From the NCBI GenBank assembly GCA_937923515.1, contig CALDUF010000006.1, forward strand, positions 1 through 56,456: DNA of 56,456 nt, written 5' to 3'. Source of the stretch: an uncultured Flavobacteriaceae bacterium (GTDB taxonomy: Bacteria; Bacteroidota; Bacteroidia; Flavobacteriales; Flavobacteriaceae). A program made the position numbers and the translations under genes. Shown piece by piece: positions 35,468 through 44,448 of the stretch. Every line of letters begins with the position of its first letter. Within the stretch, counting starts at the first letter, position 1. Below the pieces are notes generated by a model, which was not told where the DNA came from, did no database searches, and saw nothing but the letters and a program-made list of their open reading frames with translations.

Positions 35468-35881
35468 TTAGTTATACTGTGTTTTAAAAATATCTATTAA
35501 AACATCAGGTGGTACTATTTTATTTGGAAAACTATCCATTAAATACAATACTTTAGAGATTGATTCGTGGCTTAAACCCATTCTTAATCCAAAATTATAA
35601 AGTTTTATAACTCCAGAAGACGCAGTATTACTTCCATGCTCCTGTTCAATATTCATTAATAATACTAATCTATGAAACTGTACAATACGCTCGCTATGAG
35701 ATTTTAAGTGTGTATAATCTATAGGATGATTTATTAAATAATCAAAATCTTCACGAGAAATACCCAATTGCTTAGCGACACCAAGTAAAAAGTTATATTC
35801 TATGTCCTGTATGTCTTTATCATATTGCGCAAATGCTATCATTTCTGATAAAAGACTTAATTTTTCAACTCTGTTAATCAT
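35468..35881 (-). CDS. Small helical protein, possibly TerB-like
   Basis: 137-aa protein predicted to be all helical, without signal peptide. The N-terminal part L-S-L-L-S-E-M-I-A-F-A-Q-Y-D, followed by an acidic helix and G-V-A-K-Q-L-G-I-S-R-E-D-F, has the layout of the TerB-like (tellurite-resistance protein B) helical bundle: hydrophobic helix, acidic residues, then L-G-I-(S/P). The match is by pattern only. Function is unknown. It converges with uvrB and is followed upstream by a 367-bp gap. Confidence 0.65.
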   Translation of the reverse strand: MINRVEKLSLLSEMIAFAQYDKDIQDIEYNFLLGVAKQLGISREDFDYLINHPIDYTHLKSHSERIVQFHRLVLLMNIEQEHGSNTASSGVIKLYNFGLRMGLSHESISKVLYLMDSFPNKIVPPDVLIDIFKTQYN

Positions 35882-36248
35882 GCTTTGAGGGTGTGATTTA
35901 ATTACATTATAAATTTACAGAGAAAGGCTTTTTACTAATCGTAGATATAATACCGCTTATCGAAAAACGGGATGTTATTTATCGTCTATTTTATCATGTT
36001 TATCATATGCTATTTTTTTTTGTCTAAAATAAATGCATATAAACATTTAATCGATATTATAATAAAATCTTATTTTAAAAACTTAAACAATTAAATATCA
36101 ATTACTTAAAAATAATTTTAAGCAAAAAACGAGAGGTTTTATTAGTAAATATTAAAGTATCTTTGAAAGCACAAGTAAAACGCTAAAAACACATTTCGCT
36201 TGATACAAAATCGATGAAATGCACATTGAAAATTTAGATATATAAAAT
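35882..36248. other. Non-coding gap between divergent small genes
   Basis: 367 bp, very AT-rich. The only recognisable signal is TATCTTTG at 36158-36165 pointing to the DUF1456 gene. No RNA gene or repeat was recognised. Confidence 0.5.
36158..36165 (+). promoter_or_regulatory. Putative -7 box for the DUF1456 gene
   Basis: TATCTTTG, a perfect TAnnTTTG match, 83 bp before the ATG, implying a 5' leader of roughly 75 nt. No clear -33 element. Confidence 0.4.
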
Positions 36249-36527
36249 ATGACCAATAATGATGTTTTAAAAAAATTAAGAGTAGCACTAAAGCTACGTG
36301 ATGATGATATTGTAAAAATATTTGAGCTCGTAGACTTTAGAATTTCAAAAAGTGAATTAGGTGCCTTTTTCAGAAGAGAAGATCATCCAAAGTACATGGA
36401 GTGTGGTGATCAAATTCTTAGAAATTTTTTAAACGGACTTGTTATTCATTTACGAGGCCCTATGCCAGAAAAACAGAAATCTACGCCTAAAGGAGACGCT
36501 AGAAAACAAAAAAAGAGCGATACTTAG
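36249..36527 (+). CDS. DUF1456 (YehS-like) single-domain protein
   Basis: 92-aa basic-tailed protein. It begins M-T-N-N-D-V-L-K-K-L-R-V-A-L-K-L and contains D-D-D-I-V-K-I-F-E-L and F-F-R-R-E-D-H-P-K-Y, then D-Q-I-L-R-N-F-L-N-G-L. These are the features of one DUF1456 unit. E. coli YehS has about 156 aa with two such units, so this is a one-unit form. The last 20 residues are Lys/Arg-rich (P-K-G-D-A-R-K-Q-K-K), suggesting nucleic-acid contact, though this is speculation. Its stop codon lies within a terminator hairpin shared with the convergent sucC. Confidence 0.8.
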   Translation: MTNNDVLKKLRVALKLRDDDIVKIFELVDFRISKSELGAFFRREDHPKYMECGDQILRNFLNGLVIHLRGPMPEKQKSTPKGDARKQKKSDT

Positions 36528-36539
36528 GTATCGCTCTTT
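36512..36539. terminator. Bidirectional terminator between the DUF1456 gene and sucC
   Basis: Perfect 12-bp stem AAAGAGCGATAC/GTATCGCTCTTT with loop TTAG. Its A run on the left and T run on the right serve both convergent genes. The DUF1456 TAG stop (36525-36527) is inside the loop. Confidence 0.8.
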
Positions 36540-36562
36540 CAATTTTATTATAATGTTAATGC

Positions 36563-37753
36563 TTAAGCTAAAACAGCTTGTACTTTATCAGCAGCTTCTT
36601 GGAACTCAGTAGCACTTAATACGTCTAATCCTGAGTTATCAATAAGTTCTTTTGCAACATCAGCATTAGTACCTTGTAATCTTACAATAATAGGCACATC
36701 AATATTACCCATATTTTTATAAGCATCAATTACGCCTTGTGCTACACGATCACAACGCACAATACCTCCAAAAATATTGATTAAAATAGCTTTTACAGCT
36801 GGATCTTTTAAAATAATTTTAAATGCAGCTTCTACCCTAGCAGCATCTGCAGTACCACCAACATCTAAGAAATTTGCTGGCTCACCACCTGCTTGTTTAA
36901 TTAAATCCATAGTTGCCATGGCCAAACCTGCTCCATTTACCATACACCCTACATTACCATCAAGGTCTACATAATTTAACCCTTTTTCTCCTGCTTCTAC
37001 TTCAATAGGGTTTTCTTCTCTTAAATCGCGTAATGCAGCTAAATCTTTATGTCTAAATAACGCATTGTCATCTAAAGATACTTTAGCATCAACAGCCATA
37101 ATTTTATCGTCACTTGTTTTTAAAACTGGGTTTATTTCAAATAACGAAGCATCAGACTTTACATAAGCAGTATATAATGCTGTTACAAATTTTGTCATAT
37201 CCTTAAAAGCCGCTCCAGATAATCCTAAATTAAAAGCTACTTTACGCGCTTGAAAAGGTAATATTCCTGTTGCAGGATTAATTTCTTCAGTAAAAATTAA
37301 GTGTGGTGTTTCTTCTGCTACAGTTTCTATATCCATACCGCCTTCGGTAGAATACATAATCATATTTGTACCATTCGCTCTATTTAATAGAACAGACATG
37401 TAATATTCTTCTGGCTCAGAGTCACCTGGATAATATACATCCTCAGCAACTAAAACTTGATGCACACGTTTACCTTCGGCAGAAGTTTGTGGTGTCACTA
37501 AATCCATACCAATGATTTGTCCTGCTATAGTTTTTACGTCATCCAAACTTTTGGCTAATTTAACGCCGCCACCTTTACCACGTCCACCAGCATGTACTTG
37601 AGCTTTAATTACATGCCACCCCGTGCCAGTGTCTTCAGTTAATTTTTTGGCAGCCGTTACAGCCTCATCCGCAGTTTGTGCAACAATACCGCGTTGAATG
37701 CGTACACCAAAACTACTTAACAATTCTTTTCCTTGATATTCGTGTAAATTCAT
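36563..37753 (-). CDS. sucC: Succinyl-CoA ligase (ADP-forming), beta subunit
   Basis: Substrate-level phosphorylation step of the citric acid cycle, with the alpha subunit SucD (not in the window). 396 aa, full length. The N-terminal ATP-grasp domain starts M-N-L-H-E-Y-Q-G-K-E-L-L and contains H-A-G-G-R-G-K-G-G-G-V-K. The C-terminal CoA-ligase part has F-L-D-V-G-G-T-A-D and I-N-I-F-G-G-I-V-R-C-D, where the phosphohistidine of SucD docks. A TACTTTTG box lies upstream. sucD is not adjacent, unlike in E. coli; the gene stands alone. Confidence 0.97.
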   Translation of the reverse strand: MNLHEYQGKELLSSFGVRIQRGIVAQTADEAVTAAKKLTEDTGTGWHVIKAQVHAGGRGKGGGVKLAKSLDDVKTIAGQIIGMDLVTPQTSAEGKRVHQVLVAEDVYYPGDSEPEEYYMSVLLNRANGTNMIMYSTEGGMDIETVAEETPHLIFTEEINPATGILPFQARKVAFNLGLSGAAFKDMTKFVTALYTAYVKSDASLFEINPVLKTSDDKIMAVDAKVSLDDNALFRHKDLAALRDLREENPIEVEAGEKGLNYVDLDGNVGCMVNGAGLAMATMDLIKQAGGEPANFLDVGGTADAARVEAAFKIILKDPAVKAILINIFGGIVRCDRVAQGVIDAYKNMGNIDVPIIVRLQGTNADVAKELIDNSGLDVLSATEFQEAADKVQAVLA

Positions 37754-37779
37754 AATTTTCGCTTTCCTTTTAAGAACAA

Positions 37780-37787
37780 CAAAAGTA
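37780..37787 (-). promoter_or_regulatory. Putative -7 box for sucC
   Basis: TACTTTTG on the minus strand, 27 bp upstream of the sucC start; matches TAnnTTTG. The -33 region has no TTTG at standard spacing. Confidence 0.4.
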
Positions 37788-37910
37788 AATAATCACTTGT
37801 AATTATTCTAATATTTAACGCAACTATTGGGTTTATTTTAACCTTTGAAATTCTATCAATTGTTAATTATTTAACAAAATGTTTAATTTGCAATAATTTA
37901 TTGTTATTTA

Positions 37911-37940
37911 TTTGTTTTTAATACTAAACAAATATCTTTG
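37911..37940 (+). promoter_or_regulatory. Putative lysA promoter
   Basis: TTTG (37911-37914), 18-bp spacer, TATCTTTG (37933-37940), 20 bp before the ATG. This is the best match in the window to the Bacteroidota promoter consensus. Confidence 0.65.
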
Positions 37941-37960
37941 CCTGAAATTATTTAAATCTA

Positions 37961-39196
37961 ATGGAAAATACCCAATTACTAAAAATTGCAGAAGAGTTTG
38001 GAAGTCCTTTATATGTATATGATGCTGATAAAATTGAGGCACAGTATAACAGATTGACATCTGCTTTTAAATCTGTTAAAAAATTAAAGTTGAATTATGC
38101 AGTTAAAGCACTGTCTAATATTTCTATCCTAAAACTATTTAAGCAATTGGGTGCTGGTATAGATACAGTATCTATACAAGAAGTACAATTAGGATTAGCT
38201 GCAGGGTTTAAGCCCGAACAAATTATATTTACACCAAATGGTGTTTCGCTTGATGAAATTGAAAAGGCCGCAAAACTTGGGGTTAAAATAAATATTGATA
38301 ATCTATCTATACTAGAACAGTTTGGCGCTAAGCATCCTACTACTCCTGTTTGTATTCGTATAAATCCACATGTTATGGCAGGTGGCAATGCAAATATTTC
38401 AGTAGGACACATAGATTCTAAATTTGGTATTTCTATACACCAAATTCCACATTTGTTGCGTATTGTAGAAAATACTAAAATGAATATTAATGGTATACAT
38501 ATGCATACTGGTAGTGATATTTTAGATATAGATGTATTTCTTTACGCAAGCGAAATTTTATTTGAAACAGCTAAAAACTTTAAAAACTTAGAATTTATCG
38601 ATTTTGGATCTGGATTTAAAGTACCGTATAAAGTAGGCGATATTGAAACAAATATTGAAGAATTAGGCAAAAAATTATCTTCTAAATTTAACGCATTTTG
38701 TAAAGCGTACGGAAAAGATTTAACCCTAGCTTTTGAACCTGGTAAGTTTTTAGTAAGTGAATCTGGTCATTTTTTAACTCAAGTAAATGCTGTAAAGCAA
38801 ACAACTTCAACCGTTTTTGCTCAAGTAGACTCTGGTTTTAATCATTTAATTAGACCAATGTTTTATGGGTCGCATCATGAGATTGACAACATCTCAAACC
38901 CTAAAGGTAGAGAACGTTTTTACTCTGTTGTAGGCTATATTTGCGAAACTGATACTTTTGGAAATAACAGACGTATTAACGAGATTAATGAAGGTGATAT
39001 TTTAAGATTTAAAAATGCTGGTGCTTATTGTTTCTCTATGGCCAGTAACTATAATTCTAGATACAGGCCAGCCGAAGTATTGTGGTATAATAACAAAGCC
39101 CATTTAATAAGAAAACGAGAAACGTTTGACGATATTATACACAACCAAATTGAAGTTAATTTTTCAAGCAAAAAAGAAAAAGCTTCAGCTGTTTAA
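37961..39196 (+). CDS. lysA: Diaminopimelate decarboxylase
   Basis: PLP-dependent last step of lysine synthesis, converting meso-diaminopimelate to lysine. 411 aa, alanine-racemase-like TIM barrel plus C-terminal beta domain. The PLP lysine is Lys49 in N-Y-A-V-K-A-L-S-N. Phosphate and substrate residues lie in H-M-H-T-G-S-D, D-F-G-S-G-F and F-E-P-G-K-F-L-V. The dimer-partner cysteine motif is C-E-T-D-T-F-G and the late A-G-A-Y motif is G-A-Y-C-F-S-M-A-S-N-Y-N-S. It is followed by a strong hairpin terminator. Confidence 0.96.
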   Translation: MENTQLLKIAEEFGSPLYVYDADKIEAQYNRLTSAFKSVKKLKLNYAVKALSNISILKLFKQLGAGIDTVSIQEVQLGLAAGFKPEQIIFTPNGVSLDEIEKAAKLGVKINIDNLSILEQFGAKHPTTPVCIRINPHVMAGGNANISVGHIDSKFGISIHQIPHLLRIVENTKMNINGIHMHTGSDILDIDVFLYASEILFETAKNFKNLEFIDFGSGFKVPYKVGDIETNIEELGKKLSSKFNAFCKAYGKDLTLAFEPGKFLVSESGHFLTQVNAVKQTTSTVFAQVDSGFNHLIRPMFYGSHHEIDNISNPKGRERFYSVVGYICETDTFGNNRRINEINEGDILRFKNAGAYCFSMASNYNSRYRPAEVLWYNNKAHLIRKRETFDDIIHNQIEVNFSSKKEKASAV

Positions 39197-39205
39197 AAAC
39201 AAAAA

Positions 39206-39235
39206 AGTGTTACTAAAACTAGTAACACTTTTTTT
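39206..39235. terminator. Terminator between lysA and the convergent T9SS type A gene
   Basis: Stem AGTGTTACTA/TAGTAACACT with loop AAAC, T run to the right and A run to the left, so it can act on both convergent genes. It starts 10 bp after the lysA stop. Confidence 0.8.
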
Positions 39236-39283
39236 ATATTCCGCTTTTAATTTTTAACGCATATTAAAGATATGTTTAAAAAC

Positions 39284-40243
39284 TTACTGCTTAACAAATC
39301 GTTTAGACACCACACCTTTGTTTGTAGCTATAATAGCCATATAAATTCCTGATGTTAAACTTGTAACATCCAAATTTCTATCTACGTTATCTTTACGTAA
39401 TACCGCTCTACCCGTTATATCAAAAACACTTACTGTTTCTAGTTTCAAGCTACTATCAGCTTTAAATTTTAAAACATTAGCAACAGGATTTGTTGCAATA
39501 GATAATTGCGCATCTGCAATAGAATTTTCGTTATTTGATAACGTGTATGTAGACAAACTTTCTAAGATGATATCATCAACAGGAGCACCAATAGGCGGCG
39601 TTACCTGCAACCTTGTAAACCTAAATACAATATCATTACTATTCGCATCATAATAATAGTAGGTGCTTAGTATTCCTGGGAAATTTAACGTAGATACGTT
39701 TAAATCTAAATTCTGAATGATAACTAGTCTAGTTACCTCGCCATCAAAAGTTCCAACTTTTAAATTTCCCCAAGCATCAACATTTACGTTAATAGTACTT
39801 GTGTTTAAAATATTACCATCGGTGGTATCGCTTGTAAAAGTACCTTCTAAACCATCTGTATTTGTATAGTTAAAACTTAAAGGAAATGTACCTATAATAC
39901 CAGTATCAGTGTATGTGCCATTAATATCTTGAGAAAAAATACCTGTAAAAGAGAGTACTTCAGCATCCGTTGCCAAATTAATAGAATTTTGTAATGTAGT
40001 CCCCTCAAAAGTTTCAATGGAGGACGTTGCACCATTATCAGTATAAACATCAGTTAATACTTCTGATGTTGGTGTTAAGCTCGTAAAATCCCATGATGCA
40101 TTGGCACCAGAGGCAGTTTGGTCTACGGTTCCTGACATAATTGTAAATTGAGAGCCACTTGTACTATGAAGTTGCTGGATATCTGTTTGAGAGAACCCTA
40201 ATAAAGTCGTTAAAAAAAAGAATGAGAGTAATTTTGAATTCAT
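39284..40243 (-). CDS. Secreted protein with T9SS type A sorting domain
   Basis: 319-aa exported protein. Signal peptide about 1-18 (L-L-G-F-S-Q). Residues about 20-235 are a Ser/Thr/Asp-rich beta domain with no recognised family. The last about 75 residues are a type A sorting domain: I-A-T-N-P-V-A-N-V-L-K-F, S-V-F-D-I-T-G-R-A-V-L, L-T-S-G-I-Y-M-A-I-I and a Lys-rich end (S-K-R-F-V-K-Q). Such proteins cross the outer membrane through the type IX system and are attached to or released from the surface. No enzyme motif is seen. It stands alone, with a 581-bp gap upstream. Confidence 0.85.
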   Translation of the reverse strand: MNSKLLSFFFLTTLLGFSQTDIQQLHSTSGSQFTIMSGTVDQTASGANASWDFTSLTPTSEVLTDVYTDNGATSSIETFEGTTLQNSINLATDAEVLSFTGIFSQDINGTYTDTGIIGTFPLSFNYTNTDGLEGTFTSDTTDGNILNTSTINVNVDAWGNLKVGTFDGEVTRLVIIQNLDLNVSTLNFPGILSTYYYYDANSNDIVFRFTRLQVTPPIGAPVDDIILESLSTYTLSNNENSIADAQLSIATNPVANVLKFKADSSLKLETVSVFDITGRAVLRKDNVDRNLDVTSLTSGIYMAIIATNKGVVSKRFVKQ

Positions 40244-40824
40244 AATGTTTAGTTTTCAGTAAAATTAAGATTCTATTTTTAAAACACGAACAAATTACTC
40301 ATGAATTTTATATAAATTTATTGAATGTCAAAGCTTTACCTATTTATATCATATTGGATGTGTTTCTAAAACCTTATATTTTTAAAGCCTTTTATTTACA
40401 ATGAAAATAAAATCTCATCGTATTGCATTTATAAATGTATTACGAAAATTAGTTATGATATTAATGGCCTTAGATCATAAAAAAAGATTGTTTCAATTAC
40501 AGCTCTTTTTTATAAGATTCTACTAATTTAGAAACTACAATGCCATTATTGTTTTTTACAAGGTTTATTGCGCAACACAGCGCACCTTTTTACATTTTTT
40601 ATTACAAGATGCTATTGGGTTGTGTATGGTAATGTTCTCTTTCACAATTTATATGCTAATACATATGCTAGTAATACTTTGCTTGGTAGTGGTGGCAGAC
40701 CATAACCTTTTAGACGGAATTGTTACTGAATGCACAAACCTATCCGCCGTTGTTTGGTATAGTTTACACCAAAAACAATTTGTAATGCTTGGTGATTTTA
40801 AAAAATAATATATTGGGATAACAA
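40244..40824. other. Gap without a supported gene
   Basis: 581 bp. One frame at 40620-40808 (plus, TTG start, 62 aa) has a hydrophobic N-terminal half and could encode a small membrane peptide, but no family, RBS or promoter supports it. Short palindromic bits (for example TTGCGCAACACAGCGCAC near 40568) have no evident role. Confidence 0.4.
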
Positions 40825-41379
40825 CTAGTCTATTAGTTTTCCTGCAAACACACTTACTTTAGAATTAAAGGGATTTCCTGAAGCGCGACGTAACATTACT
40901 ATTTGTCCGCAATGCCATAACGCATCGGCTATTGGGCCGTTTATAACATTCCAAAAGGGAAATTTAGCATTATCAAAAATTGCGATATCGTTTGTAGTTC
41001 TTAAAATATCGGAAGCTTTTTTATAGTTTAGTAAGGTTTGCTTTCGCTTTTCTTCAAAAGTCATTGCCATACCGTCTACTGGCTTAAAATCTTTTATAAC
41101 TGTACTAAGTATAAAGTTTGATAAGCCAAATAAATGCTCAATGGTTTCGCGTGAGGTTCTTCCTGATGCACTTGGTTTATAGGCTAAATCTTCAGCTCTT
41201 AAGCCTTGGGTTGCCCAATAATAACGAAATCCTAAACCGTCTATCATTCTAGATACTGTGGTGCCTGCAGTATATGTTTGTGCTGCTTCAGGTATTTTAT
41301 AATACGGTAACTCTTCTGTGTTTTGTGCCATAAGGGTAGAACTTAAACTTAGTAGAAATAATATAGTAAATAATCGCAT
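40825..41379 (-). CDS. Exported DinB-like protein
   Basis: 184-aa protein with a signal peptide (about 1-18, ends T-L-M-A-Q). Its helical body has the DinB/YfiT-like four-helix layout: A-T-Q-G-L-R-A-E-D-L-A-Y-K-P after the first helix, E-T-I-E-H-L-F-G-L-S in the second, and A-L-W-H-C-G-Q-I-V-M-L-R-R near the end. The two His (in I-E-H and L-W-H) would be metal ligands in DinB proteins. A signal peptide on a DinB fold is seen in Bacteroidota; the usual thiol-transferase-type role is uncertain here. A cluster of repeats separates it from glyA upstream. Confidence 0.75.
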   Translation of the reverse strand: MRLFTILFLLSLSSTLMAQNTEELPYYKIPEAAQTYTAGTTVSRMIDGLGFRYYWATQGLRAEDLAYKPSASGRTSRETIEHLFGLSNFILSTVIKDFKPVDGMAMTFEEKRKQTLLNYKKASDILRTTNDIAIFDNAKFPFWNVINGPIADALWHCGQIVMLRRASGNPFNSKVSVFAGKLID

Positions 41380-41533
41380 GGTATTTTTTTGTGCTAAAAT
41401 ATGATTTATAACATCTTATTTCTCTAAAAGGAATCTTAAATTTCTAGTGTATTTTAAAAGGTATTTGAATTTGAAAAAACCTATCAAAAACAAAAGCCTC
41501 CTAAGTTTTTAAACCCAAAGCTAGCAAACTAGT

Positions 41534-41625
41534 GCGTTAAGGATAGTAGCGGCATCCTTTTTTGCTTTTTCTGCAAAAAAGATATATCGGATAGCCTGAC
41601 CCCGCTTTTTCTGCGGGGTAACGCC
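41534..41625. repeat. Intergenic repeat element, copy B
   Basis: Begins GCGTTAAGGAT and ends GGGGTAACGCC, so the ends are inverted repeats (GCGTTA/TAACGC). Inside are two hairpins with the same loop TTTTTCT: TTTTTTGC/GCAAAAAA (about 41558-41580) and ACCCCGC/GCGGGGT (about 41599-41620). Same orientation as copy A at 2130-2226; copy C at 52731-52813 is inverted. Confidence 0.7.
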
Positions 41626-41627
41626 AT

Positions 41628-41655
41628 AAAAAAATCCTACACAAGGCAGGATTTT
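41628..41655 (-). terminator. Terminator of glyA
   Basis: On the minus strand the stem AAAATCCT/AGGATTTT encloses a 9-nt loop and is followed by a T run. It lies 45 bp downstream of the glyA stop and touches the end of repeat copy B. Confidence 0.6.
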
Positions 41656-41665
41656 AATTTTTATA

Positions 41666-41690
41666 GATACTGAAACAAGTTCAGCATGAC
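41666..41690. repeat. Short repeat-like palindrome (GTCATGCTGAACTTG type)
   Basis: On the minus strand this reads GTCATGCTGAACTTGTTTCA and then GTATC, with the inner palindrome CTGAA/TTCAG. I recognise it as a motif scattered between genes in many Flavobacteriia genomes, but only one copy is in this window, so the claim of repetition rests on recall. Confidence 0.45.
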
Positions 41691-41699
41691 ATCTATTTA

Positions 41700-42971
41700 T
41701 TATACAAACAAAGGTTTGTTAGCCATCATAGCATTTACGCGAGTTTTAACCGATTCTAATACCGTTTGGTTATCAAAATTTGTGATGACTTCATCAATCA
41801 AGTCTACAATGGCAGCCATATCGTCTTCTTTACAACCGCGTGTTGTGATAGCGGCAGTACCTAAGCGTATACCTGAGGTTACAAATGGCGATTTATCATC
41901 AAAAGGTACCATGTTTTTGTTGGCCGTAATATCTGCTTTTACCAAAGCTTGTTCTGCATCTTTACCCGAAACGTTTTTGTTTCTAAGGTCTATGAGCATC
42001 ATGTGGTTATCTGTTCCGCCAGAAATAATATGATACTCTTTAGCAACCAATGCTTCGGCCATTGCTGATGCATTTTTTTTAACTTGTAACTGGTATTGTA
42101 AAAAATCATCGGTTAGCGCTTCGCCAAAAGCAATTGCTTTTGCTGCAATAATATGCTCTAACGGGCCACCTTGGTTTCCTGGGAATACCGCAGAATCTAA
42201 TAGCGACGACATTTTTCGAAGGTTTCCATTTTTAAGTGTGATACCAAAAGGGTTATCAAAATCTTTACCCATCATAATCATACCGCCTCTTGGGCCTCGT
42301 AATGTTTTATGCGTTGTAGTGGTAACGACGTGGCAATGCGGTAACGGATCGTTTAAAATACCTTTAGCAATTAAGCCTGCAGGATGCGAAATATCGGCTA
42401 ATAAAATAGCGCCAACGCTATCTGCTATTGTTCTAAAACGTTTAAAATCTATATCTCTAGAATAGGCAGATGCACCTGCAATTATTAATTTTGGTTGCTC
42501 TTTTGTAGCAATTTCTTGAATTTTATCGTAGTTCAACACACCTGTTTCTTTGTCTACACCGTAAAATACAGGATTGTATAAACGCCCAGAAAAGTTTACG
42601 GGACTCCCGTGTGTTAAATGCCCACCATGAGACAAATCGAAACCTAAAATAGTATCACCTGGTTTTATGCATGCGTGGTATACCGCAGTATTGGCTTGAC
42701 TTCCAGAGTGTGGCTGTACATTTACATACGCTGCATTAAACAAGGCTTTTGCTCTGTCTATTGCTATTTGCTCAACCTCATCTACCACTTCACAACCACC
42801 GTAGTAACGCTTTCCTGGATACCCTTCGGCATACTTGTTAGTTAATACAGAACCTGCTGCTTCCATTACTTGTTCGCTTACAAAATTCTCAGACGCTATA
42901 AGTTCTATACCATGTAATTGGCGCTCATTTTCAGCCTGTATCAATTCAAAAATTTGTTCGTCGCGTTGCAT
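41700..42971 (-). CDS. glyA: Serine hydroxymethyltransferase
   Basis: PLP enzyme interconverting serine and glycine with transfer of the one-carbon unit to tetrahydrofolate. 423 aa, full length. PLP is bound by Lys222 in [16 protein letters not shown]. Other signatures are L-I-A-S-E-N-F near the start, [23 protein letters not shown] and A-D-I-S-H-P-A-G-L. It has its own promoter-like elements at 43000-43034. Functionally linked to folate (folP elsewhere in the window), but not in the same operon. Confidence 0.98.
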   Translation of the reverse strand: MQRDEQIFELIQAENERQLHGIELIASENFVSEQVMEAAGSVLTNKYAEGYPGKRYYGGCEVVDEVEQIAIDRAKALFNAAYVNVQPHSGSQANTAVYHACIKPGDTILGFDLSHGGHLTHGSPVNFSGRLYNPVFYGVDKETGVLNYDKIQEIATKEQPKLIIAGASAYSRDIDFKRFRTIADSVGAILLADISHPAGLIAKGILNDPLPHCHVVTTTTHKTLRGPRGGMIMMGKDFDNPFGITLKNGNLRKMSSLLDSAVFPGNQGGPLEHIIAAKAIAFGEALTDDFLQYQLQVKKNASAMAEALVAKEYHIISGGTDNHMMLIDLRNKNVSGKDAEQALVKADITANKNMVPFDDKSPFVTSGIRLGTAAITTRGCKEDDMAAIVDLIDEVITNFDNQTVLESVKTRVNAMMANKPLFV

Positions 42972-42999
42972 AAAATTAAATTGTTGTTAAATAATGGCG

Positions 43000-43034
43000 C
43001 AAAAATAATAAATACAAGACGTAAAAACACCAAA
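43000..43034 (-). promoter_or_regulatory. Putative glyA promoter
   Basis: Minus strand TTTG (43034-43031), 23-bp spacer, TATTTTTG (43007-43000), 29 bp upstream of the start. The spacing is at the long end for this promoter class. Confidence 0.4.
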
Positions 43035-43132
43035 ATACATATATTTACTTAGCAAGTTATACACCGATTTATCAACCTTATAAACAAACTTATATTTTAT
43101 TGATTTTTTTCTATTAAAATGAAAAAATTACG

Positions 43133-43140
43133 TAGGTTTG
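43133..43140 (+). promoter_or_regulatory. Putative -7 box for fahA
   Basis: TAGGTTTG, matching TAnnTTTG, 24 bp before the ATG. No -33 box at standard spacing. Confidence 0.4.
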
Positions 43141-43164
43141 AGTAGCAAATAAAAAGAAAAGCCC

Positions 43165-44448
43165 ATGCCTTTATCAGCAAACAATCCAGATAGAACATCG
43201 TGGTTACACGTAGATAAAAACTCTGATTTCCCGATACAAAACATTCCCTTTGGTGTGTTTTTAACGCGAGACGATATTATTACCATTGGTACGCGCATTG
43301 GAGATACCGCTATAGATTTAGGTGCACTGCACCAATTGGGGTATTTTGAAGGCATTCCTCTTACCGATGATATTTTTCTTCAAGATAGTTTGAATGATTT
43401 TATAGCAGACGGTAGAAAAACATGGCGTGCAGTAAGAGATCGCGTTGCTGAGATTTTTGATGCTGAAAACGATATTTTAAAAAATAATAAAAAGGATAAA
43501 GAAACCATACTGTTTCGTTTAGATGAAATAGAAATGCAACTGCCTGTAGCCGTTGGCGATTATACCGATTTTTATTCTAGTATAGAACACGCTACAAATG
43601 TTGGTACGATGTTTCGCGATCCAGACAATGCACTGTTACCAAACTGGTTGCATATTCCTGTTGGATATCACGGGCGTAGTTCGTCTATCATTCCATCGGG
43701 TATTCCTGTGCATCGTCCACAAGGGCAAACGCTACCTGCTGGTGCTGAAACACCTGTATTTGGACCAAGTAAGTTGGTAGATTTTGAACTAGAAATGGCA
43801 TTTATAACTACCGATGCTAACGATTTGGGCGAGCCCATTCCTATAGAAGAAGCCGAAGAATATATTTTTGGACTGGTATTACTTAATGACTGGAGTGCGC
43901 GCGACATCCAAAAATGGGAATACGTGCCCCTTGGACCATTTCTTGCAAAAAACTTCGCATCGTCTATTTCACCATGGATAATTACACTGGATGCTCTAGA
44001 ACCTTACCGTGTTGCAAGCCCTAAGCCTTTAAAAAAGCAGTTACCTTATTTACAATACAAAGGCGCTAAAAGTTACGATATAAATCTAGAGGTATCTATA
44101 CAGCCTAAAGGTGCTAAAGAAACCGTGGTGAGCAAATCTAACTTTAAATACATGTATTGGAACATGTCGCAACAACTGGCGCACCACACCATTAATGGCT
44201 GCCCTGTAAATTCAGGTGATATGATGGGAAGTGGTACCATTTCTGGTCCTACAGAAGACAGTTACGGCTCTATGCTAGAACTTACTTGGAAAGGCGAAAA
44301 ACCATTAAAAATGAATAACGATACCGAACGCAAATTTATAGAGGATAATGACACTGTTATAATGCGAGGTTATTGCGAAAAAGACGGCACGCGTATTGGT
44401 TTTGGCGAAGTATCTACAAAGCTACTTCCTGTTTTTAAAAAGAAGTAA
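43165..44448 (+). CDS. fahA: Fumarylacetoacetase
   Basis: Last step of tyrosine and phenylalanine breakdown (homogentisate pathway), splitting fumarylacetoacetate into fumarate and acetoacetate. 427 aa, like eukaryotic-type enzymes. An N-terminal SH3-like domain (about 1-115) is followed by the FAH catalytic domain. Metal and catalytic residues lie in D-F-Y-S-S-I-E-H-A-T-N-V-G (the His is the base), V-D-F-E-L-E-M-A-F and L-L-N-D-W-S-A-R-D-I-Q. Further signatures are F-L-A-K-N-F-A-S-S-I-S-P-W and G-D-M-M-G-S-G-T-I-S-G-P. No other homogentisate gene is adjacent. Confidence 0.96.
   Translation: MPLSANNPDRTSWLHVDKNSDFPIQNIPFGVFLTRDDIITIGTRIGDTAIDLGALHQLGYFEGIPLTDDIFLQDSLNDFIADGRKTWRAVRDRVAEIFDAENDILKNNKKDKETILFRLDEIEMQLPVAVGDYTDFYSSIEHATNVGTMFRDPDNALLPNWLHIPVGYHGRSSSIIPSGIPVHRPQGQTLPAGAETPVFGPSKLVDFELEMAFITTDANDLGEPIPIEEAEEYIFGLVLLNDWSARDIQKWEYVPLGPFLAKNFASSISPWIITLDALEPYRVASPKPLKKQLPYLQYKGAKSYDINLEVSIQPKGAKETVVSKSNFKYMYWNMSQQLAHHTINGCPVNSGDMMGSGTISGPTEDSYGSMLELTWKGEKPLKMNNDTERKFIEDNDTVIMRGYCEKDGTRIGFGEVSTKLLPVFKKK

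Noticed and set aside
40620-40808. 62-aa frame with a hydrophobic first half
   Set aside because: TTG start, no recognisable family, no promoter; lies in a gap with no other coding signal. Kept only as a remark in the gap entry.
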